A stretch of 64,000 nucleotides of DNA, taken from the NCBI RefSeq assembly GCF_913774235.1, contig NZ_CAJYDW010000019.1, positions 186,001 to 250,000 of the forward strand, written 5' to 3'. The translations under genes and the position numbers were made by a program. Below are positions 48,254-57,983 of this stretch, in pieces (position 1 is the first letter of the stretch; each line of letters opens with the position of its first letter). This DNA is from an uncultured Pseudomonas sp. Lineage in GTDB: Bacteria > Pseudomonadota > Gammaproteobacteria > Pseudomonadales > Pseudomonadaceae. The notes beneath the pieces were generated by a model. That model was not told the origin of the DNA. It did not search any database and saw nothing but the letters and a program-made list of their open reading frames with translations.

Positions 48254-48760
48254 TCAGGCGCTGGCCTGCAGCGGTTGGTCGAGGGTGACCGGCGGGGCGT
48301 GCTCGGCGAAGTAGAGCGCGGCGCTCTGCCGGGCGTGGTCGCCGAATTCCTGCGGATGGCGCATGACGATGCGTTCGAAGGCACCGGGTTCCAGGCCGTC
48401 TTCGTAAAAGCCGTTGTGGCACTGCAGGACGCCCGCGGCGCAGACACTGCGCTCGACAGCGGCGATCAGGCCACCGGCGCGCAGGCTCTTGACGATGTTG
48501 TGCGGCAGCCGCTGACGTCGGCGCAGGTTCGCGGCGGTCTCGCTCAGGGTGTCGAGGATCTCGGTTTCCGCGGGAGTCAACCGGCGCACGTCCAGTTTGG
48601 ACTTCTGCACCAGGTAACGCCGGGAGAGTAGGCGGGCCTGGTCGTTGAGGGCCTTGAGTACCGCGCCGCTGAGTTCACCGCGAGTGAACAGGCCGGTCTC
48701 CAGGGCGATCAGGTATGACCAATCGGTGATGAGCGAAATCTTGCTGAGATCACGTTCCAT
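48254..48760 (-). CDS. Protein of unknown function
   Basis: I choose the ATG at 48760, preceded by GAAGG seven bases upstream, giving 168 residues; an ATG six codons earlier lacks a ribosome site. The protein has no signal or membrane segment. It begins ERDLSKISLITDWSYLIALETGLFTRGELSGAVLKAL and has a basic central helix (NLRRRQRLPHNIVKSL) and two nearby Cys (SVCAAGVLQCHNGFYEDG). I recognise no family. Charged helices could bind nucleic acid or protein, but this is a guess. Confidence 0.65.
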   Translation of the reverse strand: MERDLSKISLITDWSYLIALETGLFTRGELSGAVLKALNDQARLLSRRYLVQKSKLDVRRLTPAETEILDTLSETAANLRRRQRLPHNIVKSLRAGGLIAAVERSVCAAGVLQCHNGFYEDGLEPGAFERIVMRHPQEFGDHARQSAALYFAEHAPPVTLDQPLQASA

Positions 48761-48865
48761 GTGAGGGCCTTCGTCCATTTAAGTTGACTAGATTGAGGGC
48801 GTCACACCTCGATGGTTCCATAACGCCAGTATAAGGCGACCAGCGGCATGAATTTTGACGCTACT

Positions 48866-48889
48866 GACAAAAAATGTCGGATTTTTGTC
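48866..48889. promoter_or_regulatory. AT-rich inverted repeats in a divergent promoter region
   Basis: GACA-N5-TGTC at 48866-48878 and a wider GACAAAAAAT/ATTTTTGTC pair over 48866-48889 stand out in otherwise GC-rich sequence between the unknown gene and the flavoprotein gene. They may be an operator. Confidence 0.35.
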
Positions 48890-48993
48890 GAAGTGGGTCA
48901 CGCCTTGGCGATGCAACCTCAACGCTGCGCTTAGGGTCCCTAGCTAGAGCCCTGGCGCGAGTCGGGTAACCCTCCGAAATGTCAGGTGACGTG

Positions 48994-50430
48994 ATGAGTG
49001 ACCCCGTACAGTCTTCGAACACCCCGGATCTGCACTGCGATGTCGCCGTGATCGGTGCCGGCACCGCCGGCCTCGCCGCCGAACGCGCGGCCCGCCGCCA
49101 GGGCGCTAGCACCCTGTTGATCGACGACCGCTGGGCCGGTACCACCTGCGCCTCGGTGGGCTGCATGCCGTCCAAGTTGCTGATCGTCGCTGGCGAGGCC
49201 CACCACGCTGTGCAGCGGGCCGGCACCTTCGGCATCGAGGTGGGCGGCATCAGGGTCGATGGCGCGGCGGTCATGGCGCGGGTGCGTCGCGAGCGCGACC
49301 ATTTCGTCGCCGCCACCAAGCAGGGATTCGAGAAGTTGCCCGCGGGCGTGGCCCAGTGCGCCACCGCTCGCTTCGTAGCGGCAGACCGCCTGCAGCTCAG
49401 CGATGGTCGGACCATTCAGGCCCGCAGCGTGGTCATCGCCACCGGCTCCTATCCGCTGGTACCGGCCCCGTTCGACCGGCTCGGCGACCGTGCACTGACC
49501 AATGATACGATCTTCGAGTTGCCAGACCTGCCACGCTCCCTGGCGGTCATCGGCACCGGCCCGGTCGGCCTGGAGCTGGCCCAGGCCATGGCTCGCCTGG
49601 GGGTGGCGGTCACCCTGTTCGGGCAGGACGACGGCCTCGGCGCGCTCAAGGACGCCGAGGTGAAGGCCGAATTGCGCCAGATCCTGGAGCAGGACCTGAC
49701 CCTGTACCTGAATGTCGAGGTGGATGCCCGGCGCGAAGGCGAGGGTGCGCGGCTGTCCTGGTCCGGCGCGGCGAGCGGCGAGGGCGATTTCGACTTCGTG
49801 CTGGTGGCTGCTGGGCGACCGCCACGACTGCAGGGCCTGGGGCTGGAGACCACCGGCCTCGAGCTGGACGACCATGGCACCCCGCTCTACGACCCCCAGA
49901 CGATGCAGTGCGGTGACTCGTCGATCTTCATCGCCGGCGATGCCGACCATGATCGGCCCGTTCTCCATGAGGCGTCCGACGAAGGCGCCATCGCCGGGCA
50001 CAATGCCGCCTGCTATCCCGAGGTGCGACCCACCCCGAGATCGCCGGCGTTCTCGCTGATCTTCACCGATCCGCCGGTGGCCGTGCTGGGCAACCCGCCC
50101 GACGCGGGCAGCCTGATCGGTACCTCTTCCTATCACGACCAGGGTCGTGCCCGGGTCGAGGCGCGTAACCAGGGCATCGCCCGCTTCTACGCCGAGCCAG
50201 GCACCGGCAAGCTGACCGGCGCCGCCATGGTCGGGCCGGGCATGGATCATATCGGCCATCTGCTGGTACTGGCGCTGATCCATGGCGAGACCGCCAGCTC
50301 GCTGCTCGACATGCCGTTCTACCATCCGACGCTGGAGGAAGGCCTCAAGACCGGCCTGCGCGAGATCTGCAAGGCCGCCCACAGCAGCCTGCGCAGCGAC
50401 CGCGACCAGGGCTCGCCGTCCGGGGCTTGA
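48994..50430 (+). CDS. Dihydrolipoamide-dehydrogenase-like flavoprotein disulfide oxidoreductase
   Basis: I choose ATG 48994 with AGGTGA just upstream (478 residues); ATG 48979 has no ribosome site. It has the FAD motif VAVIGAGTAGLAAE, the redox disulfide in TTCASVGCMPSKLL, the NAD motif AVIGTGPVGLELAQAMARLG, a second FAD motif SIFIAGDADHD, and the C-terminal His-Glu pair in FYHPTLEEGLK. Those are all parts of an active pyridine-nucleotide disulfide reductase. The partner E2 complex genes are absent, so its substrate may be a lipoyl protein elsewhere or a low-molecular-weight disulfide. Confidence 0.88.
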   Translation: MSDPVQSSNTPDLHCDVAVIGAGTAGLAAERAARRQGASTLLIDDRWAGTTCASVGCMPSKLLIVAGEAHHAVQRAGTFGIEVGGIRVDGAAVMARVRRERDHFVAATKQGFEKLPAGVAQCATARFVAADRLQLSDGRTIQARSVVIATGSYPLVPAPFDRLGDRALTNDTIFELPDLPRSLAVIGTGPVGLELAQAMARLGVAVTLFGQDDGLGALKDAEVKAELRQILEQDLTLYLNVEVDARREGEGARLSWSGAASGEGDFDFVLVAAGRPPRLQGLGLETTGLELDDHGTPLYDPQTMQCGDSSIFIAGDADHDRPVLHEASDEGAIAGHNAACYPEVRPTPRSPAFSLIFTDPPVAVLGNPPDAGSLIGTSSYHDQGRARVEARNQGIARFYAEPGTGKLTGAAMVGPGMDHIGHLLVLALIHGETASSLLDMPFYHPTLEEGLKTGLREICKAAHSSLRSDRDQGSPSGA

Positions 50431-50452
50431 GGGGCGCCAGGGTGGGCCAGAA

Positions 50453-50682
50453 GTGGAAAAGGCTACGCCGTTTTCCACGCTACGATTTTGCTAGAGGCAC
50501 CCTCGCCCCAACCCTCTCCCGCAGGCGGGAGAGGGGGCTGTCCGGCGTGGGGCACTACCACCTCCTTCCCCGCGCACGGGAGAGTAGCCATCCGGTTTGA
50601 GTGCTGACTACCGCCTCCTCCTGCTCCGAGGGGGCTACCCGGCGCGGAAGATGACTCCACCCCCTCTCCCTCTGGGAGAGGG
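50453..50682. repeat. Mixed repeat cluster (GTGGAAAA and CCCTCTCCC families)
   Basis: The gap 50431-50840 holds no gene. It contains a GTGGAAAA palindrome (50453-50478), a CCCTCTCCC/GGGAGAGGG palindrome with 5-base loop (50512-50534), another with 3-base loop (50662-50682), and a terminator (50787-50822). The two CCCTCTCCC copies are in opposite orientation as judged by their flanking CACC/GGTGAGG tails. Confidence 0.85.
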
Positions 50683-50786
50683 CTGGGGTGAGGGCGCTCT
50701 TGCGCTGATACGCCCACCTTGTCGGGCTGCGCAGTGCCGTGCTCCTAACGTGAACAACGGCGCTGCATCATCGAAACTCGCCCAAC

Positions 50787-50822
50787 AAAAAAAGCCCCGC
50801 CGGGATCACCCGCGGGGCTTTT
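50787..50822 (-). terminator. Rho-independent terminator of the dCache chemoreceptor gene
   Basis: AAGCCCCGC (50792-50800) and GCGGGGCTT (50812-50820) form a 9-bp stem; on the minus strand seven T follow. It lies just beyond the stop and may work in both directions. Confidence 0.9.
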
Positions 50823-50840
50823 GCTACCACCAGGCAGCCA

Positions 50841-52784
50841 TCAGGTCCTGAAGCGGCGAACCAGGCCGTTCAGTTCGCCGGAGAGTTGCGACAGGCGCGA
50901 GGAGTCGTGGCTGGTGGACTGGGCCAGGCCTTCCACCTGCTGGGCATCGTCCTGGATCTGGGCGATGTGGCGATTGATGTCCTCGGCCACCTGGTGTTGT
51001 TCCTCGGCCGCTGCGGCGATCTGCAGGGCCTGGTTGCGGATGTCGTCCACCGAGTGGCGGATGCCTTCGAAGCTGCCGCGCGCCTCGCTGATCGAGGTCA
51101 CGCTGGTCTGCGACAGCTGCAGACTGGTCTCGATCTGGCGGGTGACCTCCTGGGTCTTGCGCGCCAGGTTGCCCAGCAGGCCGTCGATCTCGCCGGTGGA
51201 GTCGGCGGTGCGCTTGGCCAGGGCGCGCACCTCGTCGGCTACCACGGCGAAGCCGCGACCTTGCTCGCCGGCACGGGCCGCTTCGATGGCCGCGTTGAGG
51301 GCCAGCAGGTTGGTCTGTTCGGCGATGCCGCGGATGGTGTCGAGGATGGTGTTGATGTTCTGGCTGTCCTGCTCCAGCACGGCCATGGCCTGGGCCGACT
51401 GGGCCAGGCTGCCGCTGAGTTGGTTGACATTGCCGGTGGCGCGTTCGATCTGGCCGTAACCTTCCTGCACCTTGTGATGGCCGACATCGGCGGACGCCGC
51501 GGCCTGGCTGCAGGAGCGGGCGACCTCGTTGGAGGTGGCGACCATCTCGTTGAAGGCGGTGGACACCAGTTCCACGGCCTCGCGCTGGCGCCCGGCCACC
51601 TCGTTCATGCTGGCGGCGGCCTGGGTGGTGGTCTCGGAGGCCTGTTGCAGGTCGTTGGAGGCCTGGCCGATGCGTTGCACCAGTTGGCGAATGCTGGCGA
51701 GGAACTGGTTGAACCAGCCGGCCAGGGTGGCGGTTTCGTCCTTGCCCTGGACGTTCAGGCTCTTGGTCAGGTCGCCTTCGCCCTGGGCGATGGATTCCAG
51801 GCCGGCGGACACGCCACGGATCGGCCGCACGATCATGCCGGCGAAGGCGGCGCCGAGCAGGGCGAACACCAGCGCCAGCACGGCGGTGATGCCGGCGATC
51901 AGCCAGGTCAGGTGAGTGGCCTTGCCCATCACCTCGCTACGCTCGATCAGGCCGATGAATTTCCAGCCCAGGTCCTTGGCCTGATAGACGTTGACCATGT
52001 AGTCGGTGCCGTCGATGGTGACCTCACCCAGGCCGCTCTGGATGCCGCTCAGGGTCTGGTAGGCGTCGCCCAGCTCCTTGAGCTGCTTGAAGTTATGTTT
52101 GGGCTCGCGGGGGTCGACCAGCACGTTGCCGTTGTCTTCCACCAGCATTAGGTAGCCGCTCTTGCCGAGGGTGATGCTCTTCACCAGGTCGGTCAGCTGC
52201 TTGAGGGAGATGTCCAGGCCGACCACCCCGCGCACCTTGCCGCTGGCGTCTTCGATGGTGCGCACCACGCCCATCAGGGAAACGTCATCGGCGGCCCAGT
52301 AATAGGCCGGCGTCCGGACCACCTTGCCCGGATTGGCCATCGCGGTCTGGTACCAGGGGCGCACGCGCGGATCGTAGTTGGCCAGCTTGGTGTCGTCCGG
52401 CCAACTGACGTAGCCGCCGTCGGTCAGCCCGACCGAGAGGTAGGCGGTAGTGGGATGGGTCTTGGCGAAACGGGCGAAGTAGTCCAGCGCCTGTTGGCCG
52501 ATTTGGGGCTGCGGCAGCTGGGCCGCATCGGCGCCCATGTACTGCTTCAAGCCGTTCAGGCCGAGGATGAAGGGTTCCTTGGCCAGGAAGTCGATGTTCT
52601 GCTGGATGCCGGAAAAGAACTGCTGGATGTTGCGGTCGATCTGGCGGATTTCGCGGCCGCTGCCATCGAGAAAGTCGTCGGTGGCCTGGCTGCGAATAGT
52701 CATGATGACTATGCCTGCCACCAGGATGACTGGTACGCAGGCGGTCACTATGAAGAGCGATGTCAATTTCTGTTTGATGTTCAT
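50841..52784 (-). CDS. Methyl-accepting chemotaxis protein with dCache sensor (candidate amino-acid receptor)
   Basis: This 647-residue receptor has membrane helices at about 10-30 and 290-312 with a large periplasmic dCache domain between. The segment [13 protein letters not shown] (about 134-147) followed by PAYYW and GVVGLDIS fits the conserved Y-R-W-Y...D pattern of amino-acid-binding dCache domains, as in P. aeruginosa PctA/B/C. A HAMP domain ([22 protein letters not shown]) and the signalling tip [24 protein letters not shown] follow. It would direct movement toward amino acids; the exact ligand is inference. Its terminator is at 50787-50822. Confidence 0.93.
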   Translation of the reverse strand: MNIKQKLTSLFIVTACVPVILVAGIVIMTIRSQATDDFLDGSGREIRQIDRNIQQFFSGIQQNIDFLAKEPFILGLNGLKQYMGADAAQLPQPQIGQQALDYFARFAKTHPTTAYLSVGLTDGGYVSWPDDTKLANYDPRVRPWYQTAMANPGKVVRTPAYYWAADDVSLMGVVRTIEDASGKVRGVVGLDISLKQLTDLVKSITLGKSGYLMLVEDNGNVLVDPREPKHNFKQLKELGDAYQTLSGIQSGLGEVTIDGTDYMVNVYQAKDLGWKFIGLIERSEVMGKATHLTWLIAGITAVLALVFALLGAAFAGMIVRPIRGVSAGLESIAQGEGDLTKSLNVQGKDETATLAGWFNQFLASIRQLVQRIGQASNDLQQASETTTQAAASMNEVAGRQREAVELVSTAFNEMVATSNEVARSCSQAAASADVGHHKVQEGYGQIERATGNVNQLSGSLAQSAQAMAVLEQDSQNINTILDTIRGIAEQTNLLALNAAIEAARAGEQGRGFAVVADEVRALAKRTADSTGEIDGLLGNLARKTQEVTRQIETSLQLSQTSVTSISEARGSFEGIRHSVDDIRNQALQIAAAAEEQHQVAEDINRHIAQIQDDAQQVEGLAQSTSHDSSRLSQLSGELNGLVRRFRT

Positions 52785-52938
52785 CGAAGAGCCCCGATTG
52801 CGCCTGACGAGAGAAATGGCGGCGACATGCCTTCACTCTGCATCGGCTCGGGATGGTTCGACTTGATACTGGGTAATAAATTATTCCATTTGCTCCGCAG
52901 CAAGCCGGAAAATCGCCGATCGGTCGGCCAACGACCCG

Positions 52939-54357
52939 TTACAGCTCCTTCTTCAAATGGCGCTCGATTTCCTCCAGGGACTTGCCGCGCGTCTCCGGCA
53001 GGCAGCAGAACACGAACACCAGCGAGCCCAGGTTGATCGCCGCGAAGACGTAGAAGGTGTAGTTGCCGATGGCCTCCAGGGCCACCGGAAAGCTGAAGGC
53101 CACGGTGGCGTTGCACAGCCACTGCACGGCCACTGCCACCCCGGTGAGCAGGCCGCGAACCTGGTTGGGAAATAGCTCCGACATCAGCAGCCAGTACACC
53201 GGGGCGACGCACATCTGCATGAACAGCAGGAACACCAGGATGCAGGCCAGCGCCAGGTAGCTCTGGGTGAGGTCCTGGGGCAGCCAGAGCAGCACGCTGC
53301 CCAGCGCCAGTTGCGCCAGCACCACGATCACCAGGCCGATCAGCAGCAGGGTACGGCGGCCGGCGCGGCCGATGGCCCAGATGCCGAGCAGGGTGGCGAT
53401 CACCGAGACCACGCCATTGCCGATGGTGGCGGTGAGGGCCGCACTGGTGCCCATGCCGGTGCTCTTGAGGATGATCGGCGTGTAGTACATGAAGGCGTTG
53501 ACCCCGGTGAACTGGGCGACGAAGCCCAGGCCGATGCCCAGCAGGAGCAGCTTGACCACCCAGCCCTGGCCGAGCAGTTCGCGTAGCGGCGGGCGGTGCT
53601 TGGCCTGATCTTCGGCCTCGCGCATCTCCTGCACCTCACGTTTCACCTCTTCGGGCGTATCGCGCAGACGCTCCAGTACCGCCTCGGCTTCTTCGATGCG
53701 GCCCTTGGCCGCCAGCCAGCGCGGCGAGGTGGGCAAGAGGAAGGTGCCGGCGAACAGCAGGATGCCCGGCACCATGGCGATGGCCAGCATGTAGCGCCAG
53801 ATGCCGTTGTCGTGCACCAGCCAGGCGAGCAGGGCGCTGAGCACATAGGCCAGCAACTGGCCGCTGACGATCATCAGTTCGTTGCGACTCACCAGCCGAC
53901 CGCGGCGCTTGGGGCCGGCGATCTCGGCGATGAACACCGGCACCGTGGCCGAACCGCCGCCTACCGCCAGGCCGAGCACGAAGCGCGCGACGACCATCAG
54001 CTCCACCGAGGGCGCCACCGCGGTACCCAGGGCGCCCAACACGAAGAGGATCGACAGCAGGCGCAGGGTGGTGCGGCGGCCATGGCGATCAGCGAGATAA
54101 CCCGCCGCCAGTGAGCCGAAGGCCGCGCCGACGATCAGCGCGGCGGTGACCAGCCCCTCGGTGTAGGCGTTGAGCCCCAGCCCGCCCTGGTCGGCCGGCA
54201 GGGTCATGAAGGGCAGGGCGCCGGCGATGATGCCGGTGTCGTAGCCGAAGGCCAGGGCGCCCATGGTGGCGACCAGCACGGTGATGAAGATCAGCCGGCG
54301 GGCCGAAGCCTGCTGGTCAGGGGCGGTAGCGGAAGAAACGGCAGCGGGTGCAGACAT
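52939..54357 (-). CDS. MFS sugar porter (XylE/GalP/IolT-like)
   Basis: This 472-residue transporter has twelve membrane helices. Sugar-porter motifs are present: GYDTGIIAGALPF in helix 1, AGYLADRHGRRTT between helices 2 and 3, PKRRGRLVSRNELMIVSGQL near helix 5, QFTGVNAFMYYTPIIL in helix 7, and PETRGKSLEEIERHL at the C-terminus. It moves a monosaccharide or inositol with protons into the cell. No sugar-catabolic genes are adjacent, so the substrate is open. Confidence 0.92.
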   Translation of the reverse strand: MSAPAAVSSATAPDQQASARRLIFITVLVATMGALAFGYDTGIIAGALPFMTLPADQGGLGLNAYTEGLVTAALIVGAAFGSLAAGYLADRHGRRTTLRLLSILFVLGALGTAVAPSVELMVVARFVLGLAVGGGSATVPVFIAEIAGPKRRGRLVSRNELMIVSGQLLAYVLSALLAWLVHDNGIWRYMLAIAMVPGILLFAGTFLLPTSPRWLAAKGRIEEAEAVLERLRDTPEEVKREVQEMREAEDQAKHRPPLRELLGQGWVVKLLLLGIGLGFVAQFTGVNAFMYYTPIILKSTGMGTSAALTATIGNGVVSVIATLLGIWAIGRAGRRTLLLIGLVIVVLAQLALGSVLLWLPQDLTQSYLALACILVFLLFMQMCVAPVYWLLMSELFPNQVRGLLTGVAVAVQWLCNATVAFSFPVALEAIGNYTFYVFAAINLGSLVFVFCCLPETRGKSLEEIERHLKKEL

Positions 54358-54528
54358 GGCAGAGCAAAATCCTGGCTAGACACGAAAGTGCCGGCACGCA
54401 GGCGCAGCCGTCGCCAGCGAAGCGAACGAGAGTGACGTTTCGAGTCAGCGAAGGAGCGCCACGGGTAACGGCGTGGCTGATTAGGGCCGGGATGTGGGTT
54501 GGAGTTCCGCGCGCGGCATGGCGGTCAC

Positions 54529-55419
54529 TCAGGTCCCCAGGCGTTCCACCAGGAAATCCACGAACAGCCGCACCCGTGCCGGCATGGCGGCGCCGCCGAC
54601 GAACACCGCGTGGATGGGCTCCTGGTCACCCGGATTCCAGGCTTCCAGCAGCGGCACCAGGGCGCCGCTGCGCAGGTCGTCGACCACGCTGAAGGCGCCG
54701 ATGCGGGCGATACCGGCGCCTTCCCGGGCCAGCTGCGCCAGGGCCTCGCCGCTGTTGCACTCGATGTTGCCGGCGATCTTCAGCGCGAAGCGGCGGCCGT
54801 CACGCAGAAAGGGCCAGTCCGGCGCCGCGCGGCGGAAATTGAATTTCAGACAGTTGTGGGCGAGCAGGTCTTCCGGCACCTGGGGCGTACCGTGACGCGC
54901 GAGATAGGCGGGGGAGGCCACTATCACCTGGCCGGTGGCACCGAGGGGGCGTGCGGTGAGGGGGCTGTCGGCCAAATGGCCGAAACGGATCGCCACGTCG
55001 GCCTGGCCGGCGAGAATATCGACCACCTCGTCGCCCAGCGCCAGATCCACCACGATGTCCGGATAGCGGGCGCTGAAGGCCGCCACCAGGGGCAGCAGGA
55101 TCATGCGGCCATGGTAGAGAGCGGCACTGACGCGCAAGCGCCCCTGGGGCACGCCCTGGTCGGCGATGGCCTCTTCCACCTCGGCCAGATCCGCCAGGAT
55201 GCGTCGCGCCGCGCGCAGATAGGCCTCGCCTTCGGCCGTGAGGGTGATGGCCCGGGTGGTGCGCAGCAGCAGGCGGGTACCCAGGCGTTGCTCGGTGCGG
55301 GCGAGGGAGCGACTTACCGCGGAAGGCGTCAGGCCCAGGGCTCTGGCGGCGGCAGACAGGCTGCCGGCCTCCACCACCTGGGCGAACACCGCCATCTCTC
55401 CCGAGCGACCATTCAGATC
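54529..55419 (-). CDS. LysR-family transcriptional regulator
   Basis: I choose GTG 55419, with GGAG six to seven bases upstream, so that the product begins VDLNGRSGEMAVFAQVVEAGSLSAAARALGLTPSAVSRSL, the usual LysR opening; it then has 296 residues. The N-terminal winged helix is followed by a LysR substrate-binding domain (from about residue 90). It is divergent from an MFS exporter gene 99 bases away and probably controls it in response to the exported compound or a precursor. Confidence 0.92.
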   Translation of the reverse strand, partial: DLNGRSGEMAVFAQVVEAGSLSAAARALGLTPSAVSRSLARTEQRLGTRLLLRTTRAITLTAEGEAYLRAARRILADLAEVEEAIADQGVPQGRLRVSAALYHGRMILLPLVAAFSARYPDIVVDLALGDEVVDILAGQADVAIRFGHLADSPLTARPLGATGQVIVASPAYLARHGTPQVPEDLLAHNCLKFNFRRAAPDWPFLRDGRRFALKIAGNIECNSGEALAQLAREGAGIARIGAFSVVDDLRSGALVPLLEAWNPGDQEPIHAVFVGGAAMPARVRLFVDFLVERLGT

Positions 55420-55518
55420 CACTTGTGACTCCAGGGCAAAGGTGCATGCCAAAACGGCCGTCTACCGGCGCTTGAGCGTGGAGCTTAGCATTCGTGGCAT
55501 AGATAAGGAGTCTTTCCC

Positions 55519-56688
55519 ATGCGTATCAATCCTCCCTTGCTGGCCCTGGCCACCGGTGCCTTCGGCATCGGCGTCACCGAGTTCGCGCCCATGGGCATGC
55601 TGCCCGGTATCGCCGCCGATCTCGGCGTGTCCATTCCGGCGGCGGGCCTCTTGATCAGCGCCTATGCCCTGGGCGTGCTGATCGGCGCGCCGCTGATGAC
55701 CCTGACCACCGGCCGCATTCCGCGCCGCCAACTGCTGATCGGCCTGATGGCCATCTTCACCCTGGGCAATCTGCTGTCAGCCCTGGCGACCGACTACACC
55801 AGCCTACTGATCGCCCGGGTAGTGACCTCGCTCAACCATGGCGCCTTCTTCGGTGTCGGCGCCCTGGTGGCGGCCAGCGTGGTGGCCCCGGACAAGCGTG
55901 CCGGCGCGGTCGCCGCCATGTTCATGGGGCTGACCCTGGCGACCATCGGCGGGGTGCCGCTGGCCACCTGGTTCGGTGAATTGCTCGGCTGGCGCCAGGC
56001 CTTCTGGGGCATCGCCGGCCTCGGCCTGCTGACCATGGCCGCGCTCTGGTTCGCCCTGCCCAATGTGGCCCTGCCGCCGAGCGACGGGGTGCTGGCCGAG
56101 ATCCGCGTGCTGGCTCGCCCCCCGGTGCTGGCCGCTCTGGGACTGACCGTGGTCGGCTCGGGTGCCATGTTCACCGTCTTCACCTACATCGCGCCCATCC
56201 TGAGCAGCGAGACGCACGCGTCCACCGCCTTCATCACCGCCATGCTGGTCCTGTTCGGCGTCGGCCTGACCCTGGGCAATCTCTGGGGCGGCAAGGCGGC
56301 GGACAAATCCATCGACCGCACCCTGATCGCCTCCCTGGGCGTGCTCATCGTGGTGCTGCTGGCCTTCAGCGTGCTGATGCGCTGGCCGCTGGCGGCTGCC
56401 GTGGCCATCCTCGTCTGGGGCATCGCCAGCTTCGCCCTGGTGCCGCCGCTGCAGATGCGGGTGATGGAAGCCGCCAAGGACGCCCCCAACCTGGCCTCGG
56501 CGGTCAATATCGGCGCCTTCAACCTGGGCAATGCCCTGGGCGCGGCCCTGGGTGGCGCGGTGATCGACGCCGGTCTCGGCTATCCGGCCATCTCCCTGGC
56601 CGGCGCCGGCATGGCTGCCCTGGGCCTGGCGATGACCCTGGTCCTGGCCTGGCGCGGTCGGGCGACCGGCGCGGCCGTGGCCGGCTAG
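55519..56688 (+). CDS. MFS exporter (DHA1 family, YdhP/AraJ-like)
   Basis: This 389-residue protein has twelve membrane helices. It begins with ALATGAFGIGVTEFAPMGMLPGIAADLG, the helix-1 motif of AraJ/YdhP/NepI exporters, followed by GVLIGAPLMTLTTGRIPRRQLL and LNHGAFFGVGALVAASVV. Such proteins expel arabinose-like compounds, purines or drugs. The divergent LysR gene is the likely regulator. Substrate not determined. Confidence 0.9.
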   Translation: MRINPPLLALATGAFGIGVTEFAPMGMLPGIAADLGVSIPAAGLLISAYALGVLIGAPLMTLTTGRIPRRQLLIGLMAIFTLGNLLSALATDYTSLLIARVVTSLNHGAFFGVGALVAASVVAPDKRAGAVAAMFMGLTLATIGGVPLATWFGELLGWRQAFWGIAGLGLLTMAALWFALPNVALPPSDGVLAEIRVLARPPVLAALGLTVVGSGAMFTVFTYIAPILSSETHASTAFITAMLVLFGVGLTLGNLWGGKAADKSIDRTLIASLGVLIVVLLAFSVLMRWPLAAAVAILVWGIASFALVPPLQMRVMEAAKDAPNLASAVNIGAFNLGNALGAALGGAVIDAGLGYPAISLAGAGMAALGLAMTLVLAWRGRATGAAVAG

Positions 56689-56701
56689 CGGCGAGTCGAG
56701 C

Positions 56702-57262
56702 TCACTCGGCGAAGGGGAGGGGCGTGTCGCCGCCCCGATCCACCGCGAAGGCATTGAGGGTCATGGCGACCAGGCTGTAGTAGCCATACACCCCGATCAA
56801 CTCCACCATCCCGGCTTCGCCGAACAGCGTCACCCCTTGGCGATAGAGCTCATCGGGAACCCGCCGGGTGTGGTACAGCGCCATGCCGATGGCATACACG
56901 CAGGCGTCCTCGGGCGTTGCGAACGCCGGCACGTTGCGCTGCCGGAGCGCCTCGATCACCGCGTCCGCCAGCCCCGCCTGACGGGCGATGGGTTCGTGGA
57001 TCTGCCATTCCGCCTGGGAGCGCCACCAGGCCGCGGTGGTGAGGATCGCCAGCTCGGTGAGGCGCACTTCCAGCCGGGTGCCGTAGCGGCAGAAGGCCCC
57101 CAGCCGCTGGGCATGGTCGGCCAGCGCCGGGCTGTGCACCCAGGCCAGGAAGGGGCCATCGAGATTGCCCCGCGGGCCGCTGAGGATGGCGTCCAGCACC
57201 CGCTGTTGCTCGGGCGTCGTGTTCTGCTCGGACAGCGGGGTCAGGCGCGATGAGATCGGCAT
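56702..57262 (-). CDS. Carboxymuconolactone-decarboxylase-family protein (no AhpD cysteines)
   Basis: ATG 57262, with GGGAG seven bases upstream, gives 186 residues. The CMD-fold core is seen in RLEVRLTELAILTTAAWWRSQAEWQIHEPIARQAG, with Glu and His in the places used by CMD family members. The CxxC pair of AhpD-type peroxidase reductases is absent, so it is not likely to be a peroxidase. Its enzymatic role is unknown; relatives take part in aromatic breakdown. It is convergent with the MFS gene 13 bases away. Confidence 0.82.
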   Translation of the reverse strand: MPISSRLTPLSEQNTTPEQQRVLDAILSGPRGNLDGPFLAWVHSPALADHAQRLGAFCRYGTRLEVRLTELAILTTAAWWRSQAEWQIHEPIARQAGLADAVIEALRQRNVPAFATPEDACVYAIGMALYHTRRVPDELYRQGVTLFGEAGMVELIGVYGYYSLVAMTLNAFAVDRGGDTPLPFAE

Positions 57263-57476
57263 TCGGGGGCTCCCAGAGTCATGGGTGGATGAGCAGGCAC
57301 TACGGCCTGGATGCTTCCATCCCGTGCCTCGCAGGGCAACCACGGTGGAGGTAGGCGCTCAGCCATCGGAGAGTCCGTCACGAGCTCAATGCGTCCCTGT
57401 GAGGTCGTATTCAGGCTGGCACCAAGCCCCTGGCCCTGGTCACAATAAGGTCTGACCTTTCCAGGGAGTCTTGGCG

Positions 57477-57977
57477 ATGGACCGGACCTGCACCACCTTC
57501 TACCTCGAAATGACCTCATCGGCCGAGCTGCGCGAGAAGCCCCAGCGGCCCGACCTGCAGATCGTCGAGTGCGAGGTGCCGCAACCCGAATTCAATCGCT
57601 TTCTCTATGCCCTGGTCGGCAAGGCCTGGGATTGGACCGATCTGAATCGCTGGAGCGATGAGCAATGGCGGGCGCTGGTGGAGCAGGAAGGGCATCGCAC
57701 CTGGGTCGCCTATCACCGCGGCGCCATCGCCGGTTACTACGAGCTGTATCGCCCCGATGGTCGCAACGTCGAGATCCGCTACTTCGGCCTGGCCGGCGCC
57801 TTCATGGGCCTGGGTTTCGGCGGACCGCTGCTCAGCCATGCCCTGCGCAGCGCCTGGGACTGGCCGGGCACCGAGCGCGTCTGGGTGCACACCTGCACCC
57901 TCGACCACCCGGCCGCCCTGGCCAACTACCAGGCGCGTGGGTTGCGGATCTACCAGCAGGAAGAGACGCCGCTCTAG
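57477..57977 (+). CDS. GNAT-family acetyltransferase
   Basis: ATG 57477, with AGGGAG eight bases upstream, gives 166 residues. The GNAT core shows AGYYELYRPDGRNVEIRYFGLAGAFMGLGFGGPLLSHALRSAW, where the strand-loop-helix binds acetyl-CoA in a variant form without the usual QxxGxG/A, and the C-terminal VWVHTCTLDHPAALANYQARGLRIY segment. The substrate is unknown. It converges on the hexapeptide transferase gene with six bases between stops. Confidence 0.85.
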   Translation: MDRTCTTFYLEMTSSAELREKPQRPDLQIVECEVPQPEFNRFLYALVGKAWDWTDLNRWSDEQWRALVEQEGHRTWVAYHRGAIAGYYELYRPDGRNVEIRYFGLAGAFMGLGFGGPLLSHALRSAWDWPGTERVWVHTCTLDHPAALANYQARGLRIYQQEETPL

Positions 57978-57983
57978 GTGCAG

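Noticed and set aside
50512-50682. CCCTCTCCC palindromes as a direct-repeat array
   Set aside because: The two copies are in opposite orientation, about 130 bases apart, and belong to a dispersed family also at 21961, 28572 and 28750.
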